Positions 7,975-16,088 of a DNA stretch of 19,568 nt are shown here, piece by piece (position 1 is the first letter of the stretch; each line of letters opens with the position of its first letter). Under the pieces are notes generated by a model. That model did not search any database, had not been told where the DNA came from, and saw only the letters and a program-made list of their open reading frames with translations. The translations under genes and the position numbers were made by a program. This DNA is from CAYRVF01 sp964427535 (lineage in GTDB: Bacteria; Chloroflexota; Ktedonobacteria; Ktedonobacterales; JADMIN01): assembly GCA_964427535.1 (NCBI GenBank), contig CAYRVF010000097.1:1-19568 (forward strand), in the 5' to 3' direction.

Positions 7975-8553
7975 ATGGACGCACAGGCGCCCCACGGGCA
8001 CGAGCGCGCCGGTCGCTTGCGGCTTGCCGTGCTCGGAGTCGTGCTGGTGGCGTTGATCGTCGTGCTGATCGTGCGCCTGTGGTCGGCCCAACATGTCGTC
8101 GCCACCACGCCGCACCCCGCGGCGAACCAGACTCATCAGGTTGCGCCCAATTTCACGTTGACTTCGTGGAGCGGTCAGTCCACGAGCTCGGTGCAACTGA
8201 GCGCGTTGCGCGGCAAGCCTGTGGTGCTCAACTTCTGGGCGCCCTGGTGCGAGCCATGTCAGCAGGAGGCGCCCACCCTCACCCACGTCGTCCACGAGTA
8301 TGAACCCCGTGGCGTCACCTTCCTCGGGCTGACGGAAGATGCCACCGCCGCCGACACGCAGACCTTCATGCGGCAGCACGACCTCCAGTACGTCTACGGG
8401 CCGGATACGGGCGCGAGCATCGCCGCGTCATATGGCATCACCGGCATTCCGGTCACGGTGTTTGTCAACCGCCAGGGCATCATCACAGGCAAGATTCCGG
8501 GCGCCGTGACGCAGAAGGACTTCGATACGCAGATTCAGGCGATCCTGAAGTAG
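7975..8553 (+). CDS. TlpA/ResA-type membrane-anchored thioredoxin
   Basis: 192 residues from the ATG at 7975, with AGGAGGGAG upstream. A membrane anchor (about residues 15-36) is followed by a redoxin domain with the active site WAPWCEPCQQE; the cysteines are C92 and C95. The cis-proline loop, GITGIPVTVFVNRQG, is present near residue 155. ResA/TlpA/CcmG-type proteins act outside the membrane as disulfide reductases. TlpA-type proteins in other bacteria reduce Sco and the CuA cysteines of subunit II. This is the last gene of the oxidase cluster, so reduction of the coxB CuA cysteines is the most plausible job. No cytochrome c maturation genes are present to support a CcmG role. Confidence 0.85.
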   Translation: MDAQAPHGHERAGRLRLAVLGVVLVALIVVLIVRLWSAQHVVATTPHPAANQTHQVAPNFTLTSWSGQSTSSVQLSALRGKPVVLNFWAPWCEPCQQEAPTLTHVVHEYEPRGVTFLGLTEDATAADTQTFMRQHDLQYVYGPDTGASIAASYGITGIPVTVFVNRQGIITGKIPGAVTQKDFDTQIQAILK

Positions 8554-8560
8554 ACGCGAT

Positions 8561-8588
8561 CAGCCGCGCCCCATCCAACGGGCGGCTG
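8561..8588. terminator. Candidate hairpin between the convergent oxidase cluster and marR genes
   Basis: CAGCCGC (8561-8567) pairs with GCGGCTG (8582-8588), a 7-bp stem with a 14-base loop. It sits in the 46-base gap between two convergent genes, where a shared terminator is expected. No clear T-run follows on either strand, so termination efficiency is uncertain. Confidence 0.4.
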
Positions 8589-8599
8589 TTGGCGAGGGA

Positions 8600-9529
8600 T
8601 TAGAGCTTCAGCTCCCATGTTTCGCCTACAAGATCATGCCCAAAGCTGTGGTGCGGCTCCGCCTCAACGAGGCGAAAACCCGCTTTCTGGTAGATGTGGC
8701 GGGCGGCAACCAGAACATCGTTCGTCCACAGCCTAATCGTCTTGTAACCTGCCTGCCTGGCAAAGCGGATGCACTCCTCGACAAGGCGGCCGCCGATTCC
8801 GAGTCCGCGCGCCGCCGGCTCGACGAGCAGCAGGCGGAGCTTGGCGACCTCATCGGACTGCCTGACGAGGAACACCGACCCGACGATCTCGCCATTGCGT
8901 TCGGCTATCCAGCAGCGCTCGCGCTTCGGATCGAAGTGTTGGATGAATTTCGCCGCGATCTCCGCGACCAGCGCCTCGAACTGCTCGTCCCAGCCGTACT
9001 CCTGAGCATAGAGGACTCCGTGGCGATGGATGACCCAACCCATATCGCCGGGCTGGTGTGGCCGCAACAGATAGGGCGCCGTTTTGGCAGGTTGAGCACC
9101 AAGAATCTCTTCGATGGTGCGCATCGCATCGAGCAAGCGATTCTGCTCGGCGGTCGAGAACGTGTCGAGCATCGCCGCAACCTCGTCGTGCGAGCGCTGG
9201 TTGAGCGGGGCAAAGGCCTCCTGCCCATGCTGTGTCAGCCGCAGGTGGCTCCGGCGCCCGTCAGTCGGTGAGGGCGTCTTTTCGAGAAAGCCGCAGTATT
9301 CGAAGCGTCGCAGGATGCGGCTGAGATAGCCCGCATCTAGCCCCAGCGCTCTCCCGAGCTCACTCGCCGTGATGTTCTCGTGGTGTGCGAGCTCATACAG
9401 CACGCGCGCCTCGGTCAGCGAGAACGGACTCTGTAAGAGTCCCTCCTGCAACACTCCGATCTGCTTGGTGTAGAACCGATTGAAGCGCCTGACGACCTCG
9501 GCGCGTTCTGCACTGTCGAGAGTTGCCAC
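8600..9529 (-). CDS. MarR-family regulator fused to a GNAT acetyltransferase
   Basis: 309 residues from a GTG start (complement of 9527-9529), preceded by GAGAGGAG. Residues about 1-145 are a MarR winged helix: SLTEARVLYELAHHENITAS, recognition region LGLDAGYLSRILRRFE and wing TPSPTDGRRSHLRLT. Residues about 155-309 are a GNAT domain; the acetyl-CoA loop is ARGLGIGGRL and the C-terminal part is ARHIYQKAGFRLVE. This fusion is a recurring bacterial architecture. The enzyme's substrate is unknown; a small-molecule amine or a protein are both possible. The gene converges on the oxidase cluster and diverges from the AlkZ-related gene. Autoregulation is suggested by the repeated sites in its promoter. 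Confidence 0.9.
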   Translation of the reverse strand: MATLDSAERAEVVRRFNRFYTKQIGVLQEGLLQSPFSLTEARVLYELAHHENITASELGRALGLDAGYLSRILRRFEYCGFLEKTPSPTDGRRSHLRLTQHGQEAFAPLNQRSHDEVAAMLDTFSTAEQNRLLDAMRTIEEILGAQPAKTAPYLLRPHQPGDMGWVIHRHGVLYAQEYGWDEQFEALVAEIAAKFIQHFDPKRERCWIAERNGEIVGSVFLVRQSDEVAKLRLLLVEPAARGLGIGGRLVEECIRFARQAGYKTIRLWTNDVLVAARHIYQKAGFRLVEAEPHHSFGHDLVGETWELKL

Positions 9530-9579
9530 GTTCGTCTCCTCTCAGCGCCATCCGTTAACACTGCCAGGGAAGTAGATGT

Positions 9580-9620
9580 CATTGTCAACAATATAGTTGC
9601 CATTGTCAAGTATATTGGGC
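9580..9620 (-). promoter_or_regulatory. marR-GNAT promoter with tandem operator-like repeats
   Basis: On the minus strand, TTGACA (complement of 9604-9609) and GACAAT (complement of 9581-9586) are separated by exactly 17 bases, a good sigma-70 promoter about 50 bases before the GTG start. The same bases contain two direct copies of CATTGTCAA (9580-9588 and 9601-9609) 21 bases apart, two helical turns. The first copy is also part of the palindrome ATTGT-CA-ACAAT (9581-9592). The AT-rich patch stands out from its GC-rich surroundings. Binding by the adjacent MarR protein is inferred. Confidence 0.6.
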
Positions 9621-9703
9621 GCGCTGGCTCATATTCCCGCTGCGGATATCCGCGCCGCCGCTCGCTGGGCCCTAGACACAGCGGGTATCATAGTCAGGTG
9701 GAG

Positions 9704-9717
9704 AGAACATGTGTTCT
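9704..9717. promoter_or_regulatory. LexA (DinR-type) SOS-box candidate
   Basis: AGAACATGTGTTCT has perfect 6-base arms (AGAACA and TGTTCT) around TG. It fits GAAC-N4-GTTC, the core of the LexA box known in Bacillus and actinobacteria. It is 83 bases upstream of the start of the AlkZ-related gene. No clear -35/-10 pair was found around it, and the site could belong to another palindrome-binding regulator. Confidence 0.45.
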
Positions 9718-9800
9718 TCGGTGCGGCCATCGAGACCGCGAGTGATGCTCGTCCCGCGGCGTGATGTGTAGCCGCCTGTGTACAGAAAGGATTGTGCCAA

Positions 9801-10631
9801 GTGGAGTGGCTCGCCGAGCTGCACGCGCGCCGTCTCGAGCGGTGGGCGCAGACAGCGCAACGCAAGCTGCCCGGACACGAGGCGGCTCCCGGCCTGCTCG
9901 CGAGGCTGGGGCTGGTGACGCACTTTCCCGTCTCGCCGCAGGTGCCTAACCTCTACTCGGCCTACATGGGCGACGAAAATGCCCAGATGGATATGCAGTG
10001 GGATTCACCGGCAGGTGAGGTCTTCACCTGGCGCTGGCTGATCGGGCGTCAGGCGCCGGGGCTCTACGTGATGCTCGTGCGCAAGCGTCCGACCTGGGTC
10101 ACGTGGGAGCTGCTGCCAGCGGTGTTGCGGCTCTCGGCCGAGCTGCGGATGCCCGACGAGCTGGTAGACACTGGCATGCTCTCCTCGAATGCCTATCGCC
10201 TCGCGCAGGCGCTCGACGTGGCGGGCGGCACGCTCAGCACGCGCGACCTGAAAGCGGCTGCGGGCTTCCCCGGCGGACGCGACCAGCGTCTGGCCTTCCA
10301 CAAGGCGATCGACGAGCTGGACGCGCGCCTGATGCTCGCCAAGGTCTTCGTGGAGGGCAGCGACGAGATGTCGCACGCGCTCGTCTACATGCGTTACCGG
10401 CGATACGTGGACGCGGCGGAGCGGCTGACGCGCGAGCAGGCCCTCGATACGCTGCTGCAGACGTATCTGCCCGGCGCGGTCTACGCCGTGCCCGATGCCC
10501 TCGCGCGGCACCTGCGACTTGAGAAAGCCGAGCTGTGCGGCGGACTCGACCGCCTGCGCGCGGCGGGGCGGGTTGAGGTGGCGACGTTCCCCGACGTAAA
10601 GGGGTCAGTGTACGTCTGGCGCGAGGAGTAG
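9801..10631 (+). CDS. AlkZ-related winged-helix protein (possible DNA repair)
   Basis: 276 residues from the GTG at 9801, with AAAGGA at 9786-9791; a TTG at 9792 would directly abut that ribosome site. The protein resembles the AlkZ-related group, relatives of the AlkZ/YcaQ winged-helix DNA glycosylases. Visible features are VFTWRWLIG, a central helical part, then GGTLSTRDLKAAAGFPGG with a following LAFHKAIDELDARLMLAKV, and a C-terminal wing-like strand region ending KGSVYVWREE. I do not see a clear catalytic Q-x-Q/Q-x-D motif, so glycosylase activity is uncertain; NAQMDMQW is the only Gln-rich candidate. The LexA-type palindrome upstream supports a DNA-damage role. Family assignment rests on recalled sequence resemblance and would need a profile search. 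Confidence 0.55.
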   Translation: MEWLAELHARRLERWAQTAQRKLPGHEAAPGLLARLGLVTHFPVSPQVPNLYSAYMGDENAQMDMQWDSPAGEVFTWRWLIGRQAPGLYVMLVRKRPTWVTWELLPAVLRLSAELRMPDELVDTGMLSSNAYRLAQALDVAGGTLSTRDLKAAAGFPGGRDQRLAFHKAIDELDARLMLAKVFVEGSDEMSHALVYMRYRRYVDAAERLTREQALDTLLQTYLPGAVYAVPDALARHLRLEKAELCGGLDRLRAAGRVEVATFPDVKGSVYVWREE

Positions 10632-10656
10632 TGGCGCAGAGCACATGCGCCGCTGC

Positions 10657-10686
10657 GGAAAATCGTGTCTCACGGAAAAATGTGTC
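10657..10686 (+). repeat. Imperfect direct repeat upstream of the ECF sigma gene
   Basis: GGAAAATCGTGTC (10657-10669) and GGAAAAATGTGTC (10674-10686) match at 11 of 13 positions with a 17-base period. They lie 63 bases before the sigma-factor start in the 117-base spacer. GGAA resembles an ECF -35 element, so autoregulation is conceivable, but I see no matching -10 element. Confidence 0.3.
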
Positions 10687-10748
10687 AGCATTGCGCCGAA
10701 ATGGGTGACTGGATCGTAGACGGCACAGAACGAGGAGTGTAGAGATCT

Positions 10749-12011
10749 ATGCCAGTGACGATCCTGACCCCGTTGCCCGGCGGCTTGCGCGGAGCTGGGC
10801 CGCGAGATATCCCGCCAGCGGGCAGTGAGCACGATGCGCTCGAAAACGCGCTTCAGGCGCGACTGGAAGCGGCGCGCCCGCGATTGGTGCGGCTCGCCAG
10901 GCTGCGGGGCGTCTCGGCGGATGTCGCCGACGACGTCGCGCAGGAGTCGCTCGTCACCGCGTGGCGCTCGCTCAACCGGCTGCGCTCCCCCGAGCGATTC
11001 GATTCATGGCTGGATGGCATCTGCCGCAACATCTCGCGTCGATATGTAAGCGAGTCACAGAATGCCGACCGCACGGTGCCGCTGTCGCTCGGATTAGACG
11101 GAGACGATGCCGCCCTCGACGACGTGTCAGCATCGGGTGGCGAAGACCTCACGGACGCCCTCACCAGGCAGGAGTTGGCGACGCTGCTTGACCGCGCGCT
11201 CGGCCATCTGACGCCGGCCGCGCGTGACGCGATCGAGCTCTGCTATCTGGCGGAGCTTCCCGAGCGCGAGGCGGCGTTGCGGCTGGGCCTCACCATCAAC
11301 GCGCTCGAAGCGCGCCTCAGCCGCGCTCGCAGGCAACTGCGCGAGGTGCTGAGCGGGGCGTTGCGCGAGGATGCCCGCGCCTTCGATCTCGCCCTCGACG
11401 AGGAGACCGCGCTTGGTTGGCGGGAGTCGCGCCTATGGTGCCACTTCTGCGGCCAGCGCCGCCTGCAGGGCATCTTCGAGCGCACCGACGCCGGTACGGG
11501 CATGACCCTGCGCTGCCCGGACTGCTGGCCGGGCATTGGCATCGAGGATTCTCGAACGGACCCCATTCCGCTACTAAACGGCATGACCTCGTTTCGTCCG
11601 GCGCTGAAGCGGTTGACCAGCCACTATGGCAGCCGCTTCGTCGCGGCGCTGCGTGGAGACGAGATCTGTCCCGACTGCGGCACCGCGCTACGGGCGCGTG
11701 TCGTGCATGGGACCGATGCTGAGGGCTTCACACCTACCTCCGTGGTTGAAAGCCTCTGGTTCGTGGAATCGGGCTGCGCGCGCTGCGGCCACAGCGCTGT
11801 CAACGCCGTGACAATCGCCGGCATCACCTATCCGCGCGTGCGCGAGTTCATGTTCGCGCAGCCGCGCTGGATTCTGGAGCCAGCGATGCTCACCAGCTAT
11901 CAAACGCAGCCCGCCCTGCGCTTCGGGCTGAGAGACCTGACGACAAACGCACGCCTCACCGTGTTCGCGCGCCCCGCGACGCTCGACGTGCTCGCCTGCG
12001 TCGACGAGTAA
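10749..12011 (+). CDS. ECF sigma factor with C-terminal double zinc ribbon
   Basis: 420 residues, about twice the usual ECF length. Residues about 30-100 are sigma region 2 (VADDVAQESLVTAWRSLNRL, then FDSWLDGICRNISRR) and about 140-205 are region 4 (LTPAARDAIELCYLAELPER, then LRLGLTINALEARLSRARRQ). The remaining 210 residues carry four CxxC pairs: C231/C234 with C256/C259, and C307/C310 with C343/C346. This arrangement suggests two zinc ribbons. The last ~70 residues are without recognised motifs. The ATG at 10749 has GAGGAG 11 bases upstream, a somewhat long spacing. No anti-sigma factor gene is next to it, so the C-terminal part may control activity, as C-terminal extensions do in other ECF groups; that is inference. 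Confidence 0.85.
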   Translation: MPVTILTPLPGGLRGAGPRDIPPAGSEHDALENALQARLEAARPRLVRLARLRGVSADVADDVAQESLVTAWRSLNRLRSPERFDSWLDGICRNISRRYVSESQNADRTVPLSLGLDGDDAALDDVSASGGEDLTDALTRQELATLLDRALGHLTPAARDAIELCYLAELPEREAALRLGLTINALEARLSRARRQLREVLSGALREDARAFDLALDEETALGWRESRLWCHFCGQRRLQGIFERTDAGTGMTLRCPDCWPGIGIEDSRTDPIPLLNGMTSFRPALKRLTSHYGSRFVAALRGDEICPDCGTALRARVVHGTDAEGFTPTSVVESLWFVESGCARCGHSAVNAVTIAGITYPRVREFMFAQPRWILEPAMLTSYQTQPALRFGLRDLTTNARLTVFARPATLDVLACVDE

Positions 12012-12068
12012 CCAGCCTGTCGTCAGCCCCATATCTGCCCACGCCCCCGTTCGTTTTTGGAGGTTGGA

Positions 12069-13403
12069 ATGTCTTCGCCCCTGAGCACTGATTCAGAAGT
12101 CGCGGCTGATCAACTTGTTCCGTCGCCCTCGCCCGAGCCTAAACAGTCGGGAGGGCTGGCCGGTCCATTTCGTTTCGGCGACTTCCGTCTGCTCTTCGCC
12201 GGGCAGCTCGTCTCTGTGTTTGGCGACATGTTCTATGCCGTCGCGATGCCGTGGTACATGCTGTCTTCGGGAGGCGGTCCGGCGAATCTGGGCATCGTCC
12301 TCACGGGGTACGGCATTCCGCGCATCGGCACCACGCTGCTCGGCGGCTGGCTCAGTGACCGGCTGCGTCCGCGCCGAGTGATGCTGCTCTCCGATATCGC
12401 GCGGGCGTGCATCCTGGGCGCGCTGGCCGCCGTGGTGCTGCTGGGGCATCCGCCGCTGACCATGCTTGTCGCGCTGGCGGTCGTCCTCGGCGCGTTCGAT
12501 GGCATGTTCTTCCCGGCTACCTCAGCCATCGCGCCAGATATCTTGCCTGAGGAGACGCTGCAGGCCGGCAACGCGCTGAGCTTCGCCTGGACTCAGCTCG
12601 CCACGCTGCTCGGGCCGGGCATTGCGGGCATCATCGTCGCGCGGTTCGCGCCGGGCGTCGCCTTCGCGGTGGATGCTGGCACGTTCGTCGTCTCGACGGT
12701 CACACTGGCCCTCATGCGCGCTGGACGCGCGCGGGCCGCCGCGAGGGTTGTCGCCAAGGTCGAGACACCGGCGGGAACCACGGAGGTGGCAGACCAAGCG
12801 GTGGCTGATGCCACCCCACCGATCACGATTACGCGCTTCATCCTCGCGACGCCATACTTTCAGGCGTTGCTCGTCATTCTGGTCGCGGCCAACTTTCTGA
12901 ACGGCTGCGTGGGCGAGATCGCGCTGCCGGTGCTCGCGCACGGTCCGCTGCACTCCGGCGCGACCGGCTACGGCGCGATCCTGGCGGCGTTTGGCGGCGG
13001 CGCGCTGGTTGGCGGGCTGCTCGCTGGGACGATCAGCGGGCGCGTCAACCGGGGCGTCTACGCCATCACGTTCTTCTTAGTGCAGGCGCTCGTCATTCTC
13101 GCGCTGGCCTTTGCCCCGACCACGCTCGTCGCGGCCATCTTGATGGGGCTCTTCGGCCTGCTGAATGGACTGGGCAACGTCACGTTCATCACGCTGGTGC
13201 AACGCAAGCTCCCCCGGCACCTGCTGGGGCGCATCATGGGTCTCTTCGCCTTCACCAACTTCGGCCTCTATCCGCTCTCCGTCGCGGTCGGCGGCTTCGC
13301 GGTGACGCGCTTCGGGCCAGGCGTGGTGATCCTGGGAGGCGGGCTCATCAACCTCGTCGCCATCCTCAGCGCCTATCTCGTCCGCGACCTACGCGAGCTA
13401 TAG
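12069..13403 (+). CDS. MFS transporter, drug-efflux (DHA3) type
   Basis: 444 residues from the ATG at 12069, which has GGAGG at 12059-12063; an in-frame TTG at 12057 overlaps that ribosome site and is rejected. About twelve hydrophobic helices are predicted, in two halves separated by a hydrophilic loop around residues 215-255. The N-terminal half begins FRFGDFRLLFAGQLVSVFGD, typical of MFS-type exporters related to macrolide efflux, and the loop LGGWLSDRLRPRRVMLLSD is the MFS signature between helices 2 and 3. Substrate is unknown. It is 57 bases after the sigma-factor gene and may be co-transcribed with it. Confidence 0.88.
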   Translation: MSSPLSTDSEVAADQLVPSPSPEPKQSGGLAGPFRFGDFRLLFAGQLVSVFGDMFYAVAMPWYMLSSGGGPANLGIVLTGYGIPRIGTTLLGGWLSDRLRPRRVMLLSDIARACILGALAAVVLLGHPPLTMLVALAVVLGAFDGMFFPATSAIAPDILPEETLQAGNALSFAWTQLATLLGPGIAGIIVARFAPGVAFAVDAGTFVVSTVTLALMRAGRARAAARVVAKVETPAGTTEVADQAVADATPPITITRFILATPYFQALLVILVAANFLNGCVGEIALPVLAHGPLHSGATGYGAILAAFGGGALVGGLLAGTISGRVNRGVYAITFFLVQALVILALAFAPTTLVAAILMGLFGLLNGLGNVTFITLVQRKLPRHLLGRIMGLFAFTNFGLYPLSVAVGGFAVTRFGPGVVILGGGLINLVAILSAYLVRDLREL

Positions 13404-13412
13404 GTGGCGGAA

Positions 13413-13445
13413 CCTCTCGCCCAACCCCCTTTCTAAGGGGAGAGG
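13413..13445. terminator. Bipartite inverted repeat between convergent MFS and pnkp genes
   Basis: CCCCTT (13426-13431) pairs with AAGGGG (13435-13440) over a 3-base loop. The stem continues beyond an 8-base bulge with CCTCT (13413-13417) and AGAGG (13441-13445). It lies in the 90-base gap between two convergent genes, so a bidirectional terminator is likely. The pattern of CCTCTC, AACCCCC and AAGGGGAGAGG also resembles short intergenic repeats found in multiple copies in some Chloroflexota and cyanobacteria; copy number cannot be judged from one window. Confidence 0.5.
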
Positions 13446-13493
13446 CACTGGGGAGGGGCACTGAGGCGGCGGTGCCGGACTCTGATAGTTCAC

Positions 13494-16088
13494 TTATAGA
13501 CGTGGGTCAACAGGCTCACTCTCCAGCGCCAGCACGCCAGCGACTGCCTGATGGACGCGCCAGAGCGGCTCGCGCTTGACGAATCGCTCCAACGCCTCAA
13601 CGCCGAGTGCGAGCTCGCGCAGGGCCAGCGCCCGCTTCCCCGACAGCCCGCGCTTGCGGAGGCGTTCCAGGTTTTCCGGCTGGCTGTAGTCGGGGCCATA
13701 GATGATGCGCAGATACTCGCGCCCGCGACATTTCACCGCGGGCTGCATATAGCCATGGCGGCCGCGCGTGAGATAGTCGAATGGCTTGACTACCATCCCT
13801 TCGCCGCCTCGGCCTGTCAGCTCTTCCCACCAGGCCGTTGCCCCGGCGCATTGGTCAGCGTCCGTCAGATCGACTTCGCGATAGGACGTCGCGAGGAAAA
13901 GCGAGTCAGCACCAGCAAGAGACGCTAGCTCTGTCATATGCCAGCTATGGCTTCGGTCGAAGTAGGTCTGCCCTTCGGTGGCTAGCAGATGGAACGGCGC
14001 GACGCGTACGCCGTCCAGCCCCTGTACATTCCAGCAATACCGACCGTAGGCCGCCGCGTAGAGCGCGAGATCCTCGCGTCGTCTGCGCAGCCGCTCCACC
14101 ACGGCGTCAAGCGGCAACCCGCGAGCGCGGCCGGCCTCCGCTACGGCCACTGCCGCATCAAGTGACGCTCTGCCAGCGGCAGCTACCGGCGCATACTGCT
14201 CGCGCAGCAACCCTTGGGCCTTGGCGTTCCATGGTAGAATCTCGGCGTCCAGGCATACCCAGTCGGTGTCGAATCGGTCCCAGAAGCCACAGGCGCTAAG
14301 GGCTGTAGAGAGGCGCGCAAGCAGTGCCTGGTTTGTCGCCTCGTCCTCGAAAAACTGGCGGCCCGTCCTCGTGTAGCATGCGCCAGGCGCAACCTCGTTG
14401 CCCACGCCGAAGCGCCGCGCGGCCGCCTCAGTATCGCGGCAGAGGACGAGCACGGCCCGGCTGCCCATGTGCTTCTCCTCGCAGACGACGCGGGTAACGC
14501 CGTCTCTGCGGTAGTAGGCAAGGGCTTCGACGGGGTATTCCAGGTAGCCATCGCGGTGCGATGTCTCGCTCGGCGACATCGTCGGTGGCAGGTAAATCAG
14601 CCAGCGCGGGTCCAGGGCGAAGCGACTCATCACTTCGAGGGCCGCTGCTGTGCGGTCCGCCTCGATCACGACGTTACCCACGAGACGCGTCTGCACGATC
14701 TGTTTGCCGAGCACATCCTCAATCCGCAGCAGCGTGTCGGGCTCGTCTCCCTGGCGCGACATGAACGGACGCAGCGGCTCGGCGTAGGTCTTGCGCGCTG
14801 GCACGCTTACCATCTCACGCTCGGGCCAGCGCAATGCGGTCAGGCTGCCGCCGAAGACACAGCCGGTGTCGATGTTGATCGTGTTGTTCGTCCACGCCGC
14901 GACGCCGACTGGAGTGTGACCGTAGACCACGGATGCTGTGCCTCGGTAGTCAGCCGCCCAGTCGCCACGCACCGGCAGCCCCTGCTCGTCGGTCTCGCCG
15001 GTGACCTCGCCGTAGAGCGCGAAGTCGCGCACCCGCCGCGAGGCGCGCCCCTGGAAGCGCTCCTTCAGACCGGCGTGTGCCACCACGAGCCTCCCGCCGT
15101 CAAGGACATAGTGCGAGACCAGCCCGTCGTAGAACGCCTGATAGTCGCGCACCCAGCGACTGCGCTCGTCGGCTGGTAGCGCCTCGATCTGCGCCAGACT
15201 GTCCTCCAGGCCGTGGGAAACCTGCGCCCGCCGGCGTTTCAGATAGCGGGCGAGCTTGTCGTCGTGGTTGCCGGGCAGCGTGAGCGCCTGGCCCGCCACT
15301 GTCATCTTGCGCGCGAGGTCTATCGTCTCGACGACGTTGGGCCCGCGATCCACCAGATCGCCCACGAAGATCACGCGCCGCCCCCCAGGGTGACGCATCC
15401 CCGCCTCAGGATCGTCCGCATAGCCGAGCATGTGGAGCAGGTCGACGAGCTCGTCGTAGCAGCCGTGAACGTCGCCGACGATGTCGAATGGACCGGAGTC
15501 CCATGTCCGATTCGTCCAGAGCGGTTCGCGGACGACCCGGACAGAGTCCACCTGCTCCGGCGAGTTCAGGACGTATACGTGGCGAAAGCCTTCGCGCTCC
15601 AGGCTGCGTAAACTCCGGCGCAGGAGGCGCACGTGGTTGCTCACGACGTGCGGACCGAACTGGCGGTCCGGACGCTCTGCGTTGCGTTGCTGGCAGAGAC
15701 GTTCATCCAGATTGAGGACGATGGCGACCGCGAGCACGTCGTGGTCTCGCGCCAGCCGCAGCAGCGAGGCACGGTCTTGCGGTTTCACGCTCGTCGCGTC
15801 GATGACGGCGAGCTTGCCCAACGCCAGCCGCAGCCCAGCGACGTAGTGGAGCGCGTCAAAGGCGGCCGCTGTAGCACTCTGGTCATTGGGATCGTCGGCG
15901 ACCAGCGCGCGGTAGGTATCGGAGCTGAGCACCTCCGTGGGCGCGAAATGACGCGTGGCGAACGTGCTCTTCCCCGCACCGGACGGACCGATGATGGCGA
16001 CGAGGCACAGCTCAGGGATGGTCAGGACACGCTCACGTACGGATACACTCGCGGAGTGGGAGTCCTCCTGCATCTCACTCTCACTCAT
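13494..16088 (-). CDS. pnkp: Polynucleotide kinase-phosphatase with ligase domain (bacterial RNA repair)
   Basis: 864 residues, the usual size of bacterial Pnkp. Three enzyme modules are visible in order. The 5'-kinase has the P-loop GPSGAGKST (residues 34-42) and SSDTYRALVADDPNDQSAT. The 2',3'-phosphatase of the calcineurin-like family (about residues 195-420) has GDVHGCYDEL, FVGDLVDRGPN, LPGNHDDK, VVAHAG and VYGHTPVG. The C-terminal adenylyltransferase/ligase (about residues 490-864) has EEKHMGSR, with Lys539 as the expected AMP-linked lysine. Pnkp repairs broken RNA, for example tRNA cut by ribotoxins: it phosphorylates 5'-OH ends, removes 2',3'-phosphates and, when activated by Hen1, seals. 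Its ATG overlaps the hen1 stop as ATGA (16085-16088), so the two are translationally coupled. Confidence 0.96.
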   Translation of the reverse strand: MSESEMQEDSHSASVSVRERVLTIPELCLVAIIGPSGAGKSTFATRHFAPTEVLSSDTYRALVADDPNDQSATAAAFDALHYVAGLRLALGKLAVIDATSVKPQDRASLLRLARDHDVLAVAIVLNLDERLCQQRNAERPDRQFGPHVVSNHVRLLRRSLRSLEREGFRHVYVLNSPEQVDSVRVVREPLWTNRTWDSGPFDIVGDVHGCYDELVDLLHMLGYADDPEAGMRHPGGRRVIFVGDLVDRGPNVVETIDLARKMTVAGQALTLPGNHDDKLARYLKRRRAQVSHGLEDSLAQIEALPADERSRWVRDYQAFYDGLVSHYVLDGGRLVVAHAGLKERFQGRASRRVRDFALYGEVTGETDEQGLPVRGDWAADYRGTASVVYGHTPVGVAAWTNNTINIDTGCVFGGSLTALRWPEREMVSVPARKTYAEPLRPFMSRQGDEPDTLLRIEDVLGKQIVQTRLVGNVVIEADRTAAALEVMSRFALDPRWLIYLPPTMSPSETSHRDGYLEYPVEALAYYRRDGVTRVVCEEKHMGSRAVLVLCRDTEAAARRFGVGNEVAPGACYTRTGRQFFEDEATNQALLARLSTALSACGFWDRFDTDWVCLDAEILPWNAKAQGLLREQYAPVAAAGRASLDAAVAVAEAGRARGLPLDAVVERLRRRREDLALYAAAYGRYCWNVQGLDGVRVAPFHLLATEGQTYFDRSHSWHMTELASLAGADSLFLATSYREVDLTDADQCAGATAWWEELTGRGGEGMVVKPFDYLTRGRHGYMQPAVKCRGREYLRIIYGPDYSQPENLERLRKRGLSGKRALALRELALGVEALERFVKREPLWRVHQAVAGVLALESEPVDPRL

